Source of the DNA: JBFIHZ01 sp041601535
Lineage (GTDB): Bacteria; Pseudomonadota; Gammaproteobacteria; Xanthomonadales; SZUA-36
Assembly: GCA_041601535.1 (NCBI GenBank)
Contig: JBFIHZ010000273.1
Coordinates: 1-5,934 of the forward strand
Direction: 5' to 3'
Length of the DNA: 5,934 nt
Below the pieces are notes generated by a model, which was not told the origin of the DNA, searched no databases, and saw nothing but the letters and a program-made list of their open reading frames with translations. Positions 1-5,154 of this stretch are shown here, piece by piece. Positions within the stretch are counted from its first letter, which is position 1; the number at the start of each line of letters is the position of its first letter. Both the position numbers and the translations under genes were made by a program.

Positions 1-31
1 AGCCCACCCAACCTGGCAGCAGCTTTTTCAC
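1..31 (-). CDS. Start of a fifth operon gene, probably rodA (partial, cut by window edge)
   Basis: A GTG codon at 31-29 overlaps the mrdA stop as GTGA and opens a frame reading MKKLLPGWVG before the window ends. Only ten codons are visible, so the product cannot be identified from sequence. The basic, then hydrophobic start would fit the N-terminus of a membrane or exported protein. In many proteobacteria the gene after mrdA is rodA (mrdB), the SEDS-family glycosyltransferase that polymerises glycan strands and partners PBP2; a lytic transglycosylase or rlpA-type gene is the main alternative. The 4-bp overlap matches the other two junctions upstream in this operon, which is the best argument that this start is real. 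The rodA identity is inferred from gene order only. Confidence 0.5.
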   Translation of the reverse strand, partial: MKKLLPGWVG

Positions 32-1905
32 GGTTGCAGTTCCTGGCTGAGCCAGGCATCAATGGTGGCCCGGGCCACCGGCGCCGCTTGCCTGGAGCCG
101 CCGCCGCCATGCTCCACCACCGCCGCCACCACGATGCTGGGATTCTCGGCCGGCGCGAAGGCCACGAACAATGCGTGGTGACGCAGATGCTGGGCCACCG
201 TGGCCTCGTCATAGGTTTCGTTTTGCGCCAGCCCCACCACCTGCGCCGTACCGCTTTTGCCGCCCATGCGGTAGCCGTTCAGCGGCAGCAGCGCCCGCGC
301 AGTGCCTTGCGGCCCATGAATCACCCGTTGCATGCCTTCACGCACCGCCTGCCAGTTCTGCTCCTTCGCCACCGGCACCTGCAGTGCCACCGGTGCCTGC
401 TCCAGCCGGGCCTGCTGGTTGCCCGCCTGCTTGGCGGCATACAACAGCCGGGGCTGGTAGCGGGTGCCGCCATTAACCAGCGCGGTCAGCGCCGAGGCCA
501 GTTGCACCGGCGTGACCACGTTGAAACCCTGGCCAATGCCGGCAATCACGGTTTCACCCGGATACCACGGCAGGTTGTAGCGACCGCGTTTCCATTGCCG
601 CGACGGCAGCACACCGGAAATTTCACCCGGCATGTCGATGCCTGACGGCTCGCCAAAACCGAACTGCGCCAGGTAGTCGTGCATGCGGTCGATGCCCATG
701 GTGACCGCCAGGTCATAGAAATAGGTATTCACCGATTGTTCCAGCGCGCTGCGGATATCCACCCAGCCGTGGCCGCCTTTCTTCCAGTCGCGGTACGGGC
801 GCTGTTGGCCGGAAAGATAGAAATTGCCGCTGGAGAACACCCGCTTGTCGGCACTGATCACGCCCAGTTCCAGCCCGGCCAGGCCCACGAACGGTTTCAG
901 GGTGGAGCCGGGTTCATAGCCCCCCTGGATGGCGCGGTTGAACAGCGCCCGGCCCGGCGACTGCAGCAAGGCCCGGTAACCGGCGGAACTGATGCCGTGG
1001 ACGAAATCATTGGCGTCAAACGCCGGCTTGCTGACCAGCGCCAGCACCGAGCCATCGCGCGGATCCATCGCCACCACCGCCCCCGGGCGATCACCCAGCG
1101 CATCCCAGGCGGCCTGCTGCACCAGCAAATCCAGCGACAACACCAGGTCACTGCCGTGCACCGGGTTCTCGCGCTCCAGCGTGCGGATGGCGCGGCCCTG
1201 GGCATTGGTTTCCACCTTGTCCAGCCCGCTGTGGCCATGCAGCAGGTGCTCGTACTGCCGCTCGATGCCGCTTTTGCCCATATGCGTGGTGGCGCGATAA
1301 TCGCTGGCATCCACCGCAGCCAGATCATCCTCGTCTACCCGGCCGACATAGCCCAGCACGTGGGTGAGCAATTCGCGGTAGGGATAGTAGCGCGACAGGT
1401 AAGGTACAATTTCCACCCCGTCGAACAGGTGGCGGTTGACCGCGAAACGCGCCACCTCGTCCTCGCTGAGATTGAATTTCAGCGGCACCGCATCAAAGCT
1501 GCGGTAGCGTTTGCGGTCACGCTCGAACTTCTCCAGGTGGTCGTCGGACAGCGTGATCTGATCCGACAGGCGCTGCAGCGTCTGTTCCAGGTCGGGTACT
1601 TTTTCCGGCACCAGCTCCAGCCGGTAGGCCGGCAGGTTCTCGGCTATCGGCCGGCCGCGGCGGTCATAGATCAGGCCGCGGTTGGGCGCCACCGGCACCA
1701 CCCGCACGCGATTGTTGAGCGAGCGCGCGGCAAACTCTTCGACATTCACCACCTGCAACCAGGCATAGCGCGCCAGTAAACCCAGCACGATCACCAGCAA
1801 CAGGATGAACCCGGTGGTCGCGCGGCGCATAAACAGGCGTGATTCCTGCACACCGTCCTTGATCGGACGGTTGGTCTGGATGCCAAGAAAACGTGACGCG
1901 TTCAC
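28..1905 (-). CDS. mrdA: Penicillin-binding protein 2 (elongation-specific peptidoglycan D,D-transpeptidase)
   Basis: PBP2 cross-links peptidoglycan during side-wall growth and is anchored in the inner membrane with its catalytic domain in the periplasm. The product is 625 aa (E. coli 633). Visible parts are a short cytoplasmic N-terminus, one membrane segment at about residues 30-46, the conserved APNRGLIYDRRG start of the pedestal domain at 73-84, and a transpeptidase domain from about 270. Active-site motifs are S334-T-L-K337 (nucleophile Ser334), S391-V-N393 and K550-S-G-T553. I chose GTG at 1905 because it overlaps the mreD stop as GTGA and because the residues after it (IKDGVQESRLFMRR) align with the E. 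coli N-terminus. The open frame continues upstream to 2262, but only as a shadow over mreD, and ATG at 1830 would remove conserved N-terminal residues. The protein contains no cysteine. It lies fourth in the mre operon, between mreD and a probable rodA. Confidence 0.96.
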   Translation of the reverse strand: MNASRFLGIQTNRPIKDGVQESRLFMRRATTGFILLLVIVLGLLARYAWLQVVNVEEFAARSLNNRVRVVPVAPNRGLIYDRRGRPIAENLPAYRLELVPEKVPDLEQTLQRLSDQITLSDDHLEKFERDRKRYRSFDAVPLKFNLSEDEVARFAVNRHLFDGVEIVPYLSRYYPYRELLTHVLGYVGRVDEDDLAAVDASDYRATTHMGKSGIERQYEHLLHGHSGLDKVETNAQGRAIRTLERENPVHGSDLVLSLDLLVQQAAWDALGDRPGAVVAMDPRDGSVLALVSKPAFDANDFVHGISSAGYRALLQSPGRALFNRAIQGGYEPGSTLKPFVGLAGLELGVISADKRVFSSGNFYLSGQQRPYRDWKKGGHGWVDIRSALEQSVNTYFYDLAVTMGIDRMHDYLAQFGFGEPSGIDMPGEISGVLPSRQWKRGRYNLPWYPGETVIAGIGQGFNVVTPVQLASALTALVNGGTRYQPRLLYAAKQAGNQQARLEQAPVALQVPVAKEQNWQAVREGMQRVIHGPQGTARALLPLNGYRMGGKSGTAQVVGLAQNETYDEATVAQHLRHHALFVAFAPAENPSIVVAAVVEHGGGGSRQAAPVARATIDAWLSQELQP

Positions 1906-2396
1906 GAGCCACCACGATGCCTGGCGCGGCCGCGGTAGCGGTCCAGCAGCAGGAAGATCCACGGCCACAGCAGCGTGCTGATAAACGGCGCAAGCCAGAA
2001 CGTCGGCGATGGCAGGGTATCGCCCTTCAGGCTGACAATCCACAGCACGATGATGCGGTCGTTCAGCAGCAGGGCCAGCACCGACAAGGCCTGCTGCCAC
2101 GGCGGGAAAAAGCGCAGCCGCGCACGGAAACGCTTCACCAGGTAGATCAGGATGACCAGGCCCAGGGCGTGCATGCCCAGCAGGCTGCCGGTGAGCACAT
2201 CCAGCAGCAGGCCGATGGCGAAGGCATTCCCCAGGTTGACCAGATCCTGCGCTTCCAGGCACCAGAAAATCATGACCAGCGCCACCCAGTACGGCCGGAA
2301 TGGCTCCAGCAGTTGCGGCAGGGGCATCAGGGTCAGCCCGATGGCCACCACCAGGGTGACCAGTAATGGAGTCCAGCGCTCACCCTGCGTCTTCAT
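1902..2396 (-). CDS. mreD: Rod shape-determining membrane protein MreD
   Basis: MreD is an integral inner-membrane protein of the elongasome that binds MreC and links it to the PBP2/RodA synthase. The product is 164 aa (family about 160-180) and very hydrophobic. Likely membrane segments are near residues 10-27, 35-48, 55-72, 74-88, 103-121 and 133-151. Family-typical stretches are PYWVALVMIFWCLEA (36-50), the GLLLDVLTGSLLGMHALGL region (62-80) and LLWPWIFLLLDR near the C-terminus, which matches the E. coli ending closely. The ATG at 2396-2394 overlaps the mreC stop (ATGA) and the TGA at 1904-1902 overlaps the mrdA GTG start (GTGA), so translation of the three genes is probably coupled. The tail after 152 is short and basic (Arg-rich), consistent with a cytoplasmic end. 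Confidence 0.94.
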   Translation of the reverse strand: MKTQGERWTPLLVTLVVAIGLTLMPLPQLLEPFRPYWVALVMIFWCLEAQDLVNLGNAFAIGLLLDVLTGSLLGMHALGLVILIYLVKRFRARLRFFPPWQQALSVLALLLNDRIIVLWIVSLKGDTLPSPTFWLAPFISTLLWPWIFLLLDRYRGRARHRGGS

Positions 2397-3595
2397 GCGC
2401 CGTCTCCGGAATCGTCACTGGCGGCTGGCTCTGTCGAAGCGGCCGGGGCGTTATCTTCGGCTGGGGCGGTATCTGCTGCTGCGGCGCTCCCTTCGGCCGG
2501 GGCGATTTCGTCGGACGGTGCGATTTCTTCGGCTGGTGTATTTTCTGCTGCTGCGGTGTTGCCTTCGGCCGGGGCGTTTAGTTCAGCTGGTGCGGCGTCA
2601 CCTGCGGCGGAATCGTCTGTTGCCGTGCTGGCCGGAGCCAGGATGGCAGGTTGAGCCGCGGCCGGTTCGGCCACACCGGATTCGGTTGCCTCAGCTGCGT
2701 CATCGCTGATCTCGGCGGGCGGTTCAACCGCCAGCTCGGCGGGCGGCCCCATCACCACCACCGGGGTAATCAGCAGCACCTCGCGGCCACGGTCCAGCGC
2801 GGCCAGCGGCCGGGCCCGCACCTCGGCAAAGGTCTGCCCTTCCTGGCGATTGATGGAAGCCACCACCGCCACCGGGTAGCCGCTGGGAAACCGGTCGCCC
2901 AGGCCGGAGGTCACCAGCAGGTCGCCTTCGCGCACATCCGCTTCGCGCGGCACCGTGGGCAGGTTGAGGTAGTGGGTATCGCCCATGCCAAAGGCCACCG
3001 TGCGCAAACCGGTGCGATTGAGCTGCACCGGCAGGGCATGGCTGGGATCAGAAATCAGCCGCACGCTGGAGTAGTGCAGGTGCACATCCTCCACCTGCCC
3101 CATCACGCCAGCGCCATCAATGGCGGCCTGGCCGGCCACCACACCATCGGCCGAACCCTGGTTGATGATGACCTTGTGCGAAAAGGGGTCCAGGTCCACC
3201 TCGATCAGCTCGGCATAATGAAACTCGAACGGTTGCCCGGCCACGCCATCAAGCAGGGCGCGCAGGCGCTGGTTCTCACCGGTCAATGCCTGCAGGCGCT
3301 GCAGCTTGCCCTGCTGGCTGAGCAACTGGTGGCGCAGCCGTTCATTCTCACGCCGCAGCGTGGTGCCGCTGCGGAAAAAACCAAACACATCGCGCAGCGC
3401 GCCAACTGGCCAGTCCACCACGTGATACACCGGCTCAACCAGGTAGCCGGCCAGGTGACGCATGCGCGGCACGTACTGGCCACGGTGGTCCATGGCCATC
3501 AGCACCACGGCCAGCAAGCCGTACAGCATCAGGCGAGCGGTCAGCGAAGTCTGTTCGGAAAACTTGCCGCCAACGGTGCTGTGGGGAGAAACCAC
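2393..3595 (-). CDS. mreC: Cell shape-determining protein MreC with a long Ala/Pro/Glu-rich tail
   Basis: MreC is a bitopic inner-membrane protein whose periplasmic domain forms a scaffold that activates PBP2. The product is 400 aa. A membrane helix lies at about 19-36 (LTARLMLYGLLAVVLMAMD), a coiled coil at about 76-116 rich in Leu, Arg and Gln, and the two-lobed beta core at about 120-278. The core shows family-like stretches VIINQGSADGVVAGQ (142-156), SDPSHALPVQ (182-191), VTSGLGDRFPSGYPVAVV (228-245) and ARPLAALDRGREVLL. After about residue 284 the chain becomes low complexity, dominated by Ala, Pro, Glu, Asp and Ser, about 115 residues with no aromatics; residues 341-388 are a 24-residue tandem duplication. 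The GTG at 3595 is the start because TAG at 3601-3599 closes the frame just upstream, and a later ATG would cut into the membrane helix. No strong Shine-Dalgarno is evident (loose GGGTTAGG). The stop overlaps the mreD start as ATGA. Confidence 0.94.
   Translation of the reverse strand: MVSPHSTVGGKFSEQTSLTARLMLYGLLAVVLMAMDHRGQYVPRMRHLAGYLVEPVYHVVDWPVGALRDVFGFFRSGTTLRRENERLRHQLLSQQGKLQRLQALTGENQRLRALLDGVAGQPFEFHYAELIEVDLDPFSHKVIINQGSADGVVAGQAAIDGAGVMGQVEDVHLHYSSVRLISDPSHALPVQLNRTGLRTVAFGMGDTHYLNLPTVPREADVREGDLLVTSGLGDRFPSGYPVAVVASINRQEGQTFAEVRARPLAALDRGREVLLITPVVVMGPPAELAVEPPAEISDDAAEATESGVAEPAAAQPAILAPASTATDDSAAGDAAPAELNAPAEGNTAAAENTPAEEIAPSDEIAPAEGSAAAADTAPAEDNAPAASTEPAASDDSGDGA
2432..2575 (-). 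repeat. 72-bp tandem duplication encoding part of the MreC tail
   Basis: Two adjacent 72-bp units (2504-2575 and 2432-2503) encode MreC residues 341-364 and 365-388. Both protein units begin APAEG, continue into an Ala run, then a PAE and an AP; by hand alignment 13 of 24 residues are identical. At DNA level the best-conserved block is 33 bp (2472-2504 against 2544-2576) with 30 identities. The length is a multiple of three, so the frame is kept. Slippage or unequal recombination in a low-complexity region is the likely origin. Confidence 0.8.
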
Positions 3596-3833
3596 GGCCT
3601 AACCCGAGCGCGGCAGGGCGTGGGCAGGCGCGCGGTGGTTGCCCGCCAGAAGGGTAAGTGGTCTCAAATGCATGCAACGCATGGTGACAGGTATCAGGGG
3701 ATGACAACGCCAGGGCCTGCCAGCCGGCCGGCCCAACCCGGGCCGCGCGGGCCCGCTCAAATTCTCCACCACCCGCCGCTGACATCCGCGACGGGGCTTG
3801 GGCACGTACACGCCGGGGCGCTGTCGGCCGCAA
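3596..3833. other. 238-bp mreB-mreC spacer with no convincing gene
   Basis: Several frames stay open across this GC-rich stretch, but each runs into a known gene in the wrong frame and none resembles a protein I know. On the minus strand I see no terminator (no U-run after any hairpin) and no good promoter; TTGTCA and TTGAGA hexamers are present without a matching -10. The spacer contains two overlapping hairpins (listed separately), a GCCGGCCGGC palindrome at 3723-3732 and a small CATGC-AAC-GCATG inverted repeat near 3670. The most likely reading is that mreC is co-transcribed with mreB through a structured leader. Confidence 0.6.
3729..3755 (-). promoter_or_regulatory. Two mutually exclusive GC hairpins in the mreB-mreC spacer
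   Basis: Hairpin 1 pairs 3729-3734 (CGGCCC) with 3740-3745 (GGGCCG), with a 5-nt loop. Hairpin 2 pairs 3739-3744 (CGGGCC) with 3750-3755 (GGCCCG), also with a 5-nt loop. They share 3739-3745, so only one can form at a time. Both stems are perfect and all G/C. No run of T follows on the minus strand, so this is not a standard intrinsic terminator. A role in mRNA stability, processing or damping of mreC expression relative to mreB is possible, but chance structure in GC-rich DNA is also possible. Confidence 0.3.
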
Positions 3834-4883
3834 TCAATTTGTGGAGAAGAAATCACCGTTGTTCTGATCCATCATTTCCAGCGCCCGGCCGCCGCCCCTG
3901 GCCACGCAGGTGAGCGGATCATCGGCAGCAAACACCGGCAGACCCGTCTCTTCGCTGATCAACCGGTCGATGCCGCGCAGCAAGGCGCCGCCACCGGTCA
4001 GCACGATGCCGGTTTCGGCCACATCGGCGCACAGTTCCGGCGGGGTCTGCTCCAGCGCGGTCTTGACCGCATCCAGAATGCTGGACAGGCTTTCGTTCAG
4101 CGCTTCCAGCACTTCATTGCTGCTGATGGTGACATTGCGCGGCACGCCCTCGGCCAGGTTACGGCCGGACACGTCCATGGTTTCAGGTTTCTCATCCGGC
4201 CAGGCGCAGCCGATTTCCATCTTTATGCGCTCCGCCGTGGTCTCGCCGATCAGCGTGCCGTAATTGCGCCGCACGTAGTTGATGATGGCCTCGTCAAACT
4301 GGTCACCGCCGACGCGCACCGAATAGGAATACACCAGGCCGTTGAGTGAAATGACCGCGACCTCGGAAGTGCCACCGCCAATATCCAGCACCATCGCGCC
4401 GCGCGCCTCATGCACCGGGATGCCGGCGCCAATGGCAGCCGCCATCGGTTCTTCCACCAGGAACACCTCGCGCGCACCGGCCCCTTCGGCCGATTCCTTG
4501 ATGGCCTTGCGCTCCACCTGGGTGGAACTGCACGGCACGCAAATCAGCACCCGCGGACTGGGCCGCAGGAAACGTGAGGTATGCACCTTGCGGATAAAAT
4601 GCTGCAGCATGGCCTCGGTCATATTGAAGTCGGCGATCACGCCATCTTTCAGCGGACGCACCGTGCGGATATTGCCCGGCGTGCGGCCCAGCATGCGCTT
4701 GGCCTCCATGCCCACGGCCGCCACGTGCTGGGGCCCACCGGGGCCGCGATCCATGCGCAGGGCCACTACCGAAGGCTCGTTCAGCACGATGCCCTGGCCG
4801 CGCACAAATATTAAAGTGTTGGCCGTGCCCAGATCGATCGACAGATCGTTGGAAAACAGGCCTCGAAGACTTTTAAACACCAT
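3834..4883 (-). CDS. mreB: Rod shape-determining protein MreB (bacterial actin)
   Basis: MreB polymerises into membrane-bound antiparallel filaments on the cytoplasmic face and steers the elongasome around the cell. The product is 349 aa (E. coli 347) and aligns without gaps of note over its whole length. Visible features are an amphipathic membrane-binding start (MVFKSLRGLF), the phosphate-1 motif DLGTANT at 17-23, EEPMAAAIGAG at 144-154 including the region of the ATP-hydrolysis glutamate, the phosphate-2 motif DIGGGTSEVAV at 167-177, and the adenosine motif TGGGALL at 296-302. The ATG at 4883 gives the conserved N-terminus; a weak GCGGAA element lies about 10 nt upstream. It is the first gene of the operon, 34 nt or so downstream of a good promoter, and is separated from mreC by 238 bp. 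Confidence 0.98.
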   Translation of the reverse strand: MVFKSLRGLFSNDLSIDLGTANTLIFVRGQGIVLNEPSVVALRMDRGPGGPQHVAAVGMEAKRMLGRTPGNIRTVRPLKDGVIADFNMTEAMLQHFIRKVHTSRFLRPSPRVLICVPCSSTQVERKAIKESAEGAGAREVFLVEEPMAAAIGAGIPVHEARGAMVLDIGGGTSEVAVISLNGLVYSYSVRVGGDQFDEAIINYVRRNYGTLIGETTAERIKMEIGCAWPDEKPETMDVSGRNLAEGVPRNVTISSNEVLEALNESLSSILDAVKTALEQTPPELCADVAETGIVLTGGGALLRGIDRLISEETGLPVFAADDPLTCVARGGGRALEMMDQNNGDFFSTN

Positions 4884-4923
4884 TATTTAAGTTCCGCTGG
4901 AAAACCGGCTGGCTGGGTTGCGT

Positions 4924-4952
4924 AATGTATCAGTTGATCCCGAAACCCGCAA
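4924..4952 (-). promoter_or_regulatory. Sigma70-type promoter for the mreB operon
   Basis: On the minus strand a -35 element TTGCGG (4952-4947) is followed after exactly 17 bp by a -10 element TACATT (4929-4924). The -10 is preceded by TG plus one base, the extended -10 form. Just upstream of the -35, two A tracts on the plus strand (4955-4960 and 4966-4970) lie where an UP element would sit. The predicted start of transcription is about 4917, giving a leader of about 34 nt before the mreB ATG. Position, spacing and the AT-rich upstream flank support it; no experimental start is known to me. Confidence 0.6.
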
Positions 4953-5043
4953 GGAAAAAATCCTGAAAAACCCAGTATTTATGCGGCATTCCGGCGGACA
5001 GCCTAACACAGGCCACCCTCCGAAACATGAAAATGGCATGAAC

Positions 5044-5053
5044 TGATATATCA
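5044..5053. promoter_or_regulatory. TGATATATCA palindrome, possible operator
   Basis: A perfect 10-bp palindrome in the divergent region, about 92 bp upstream of the mreB -35 and 102 bp upstream of the kinase start. The half-motif TATATCAC recurs at 5133-5140 close to the kinase start. I do not recognise the site as belonging to a specific regulator, and an A/T-only core can arise by chance. Confidence 0.2.
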
Positions 5054-5145
5054 CAAAAACACGGTTTACAGGGCCCATTGACCAGGCAAATACCCCGTGA
5101 ATGTTGAAATCCGCTAAACTGCGCGAGCTTTGTATATCACTGAAT

Positions 5146-5150
5146 GAGGG
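5146..5150 (+). promoter_or_regulatory. Ribosome-binding site of the nucleoside kinase gene
   Basis: GAGGG lies four bases before the ATG at 5155 and fixes this as the start codon. It is the clearest Shine-Dalgarno sequence in the window. The promoter upstream is less clear: TTGAAA at 5104-5109 and TATATC at 5133-5138 are 23 bp apart, too far for a standard pair. Confidence 0.75.
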
Positions 5151-5154
5151 ATTT

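Larger units (their letters stand above)
4884..5154. other. Divergent intergenic region between mreB and the nucleoside kinase
   Basis: This 271-bp region is clearly more A/T-rich than the flanking genes and contains the mreB promoter at its left end and the kinase ribosome-binding site at its right end. A 63-codon open frame on the minus strand (4887-5078) lacks any recognisable family and reads through the promoter, so I do not call it. The middle holds a TGATATATCA palindrome at 5044-5053, and the octamer TATATCAC occurs at 5047-5054 and again at 5133-5140. No terminator or RNA gene is seen. Confidence 0.7.

Noticed and set aside
679..1779. 366-codon plus-strand open frame opposite mrdA
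   Set aside because: It is antisense to a certain PBP2 gene, has His/Gln/Arg-rich composition typical of reverse-complement reading of GC-rich codons, and resembles no family.
1906..2262. N-terminal extension of PBP2 to a 744-aa protein
   Set aside because: The extension lies over mreD in another frame, is Ala/Pro/Arg/Gly-rich and has no counterpart in PBP2; GTG at 1905 fits the family and the mreD overlap.
3739..3755. Intrinsic terminator after mreB
   Set aside because: The stem is good but no T-run follows on the minus strand, so it lacks the second half of an intrinsic terminator.
3435..3833. 132-codon minus-strand frame across the mreB-mreC spacer
   Set aside because: It overlaps the start of mreC by over 150 bp in another frame, has no ribosome-binding site of note and is composed like random GC-rich sequence.
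2651..3913. 420-codon plus-strand open frame opposite mreC and the mreB end
   Set aside because: It spans mreC, the spacer and the end of mreB on the opposite strand and has the same shadow composition; no recognisable domain.
4887..5078. 63-codon minus-strand frame upstream of mreB
   Set aside because: It runs through the predicted mreB promoter and matches no known leader peptide or small protein.
5104..5138. Promoter TTGAAA...TATATC for the kinase
   Set aside because: The two hexamers are 23 bp apart and the implied start would leave almost no leader before the Shine-Dalgarno; the real promoter cannot be placed.
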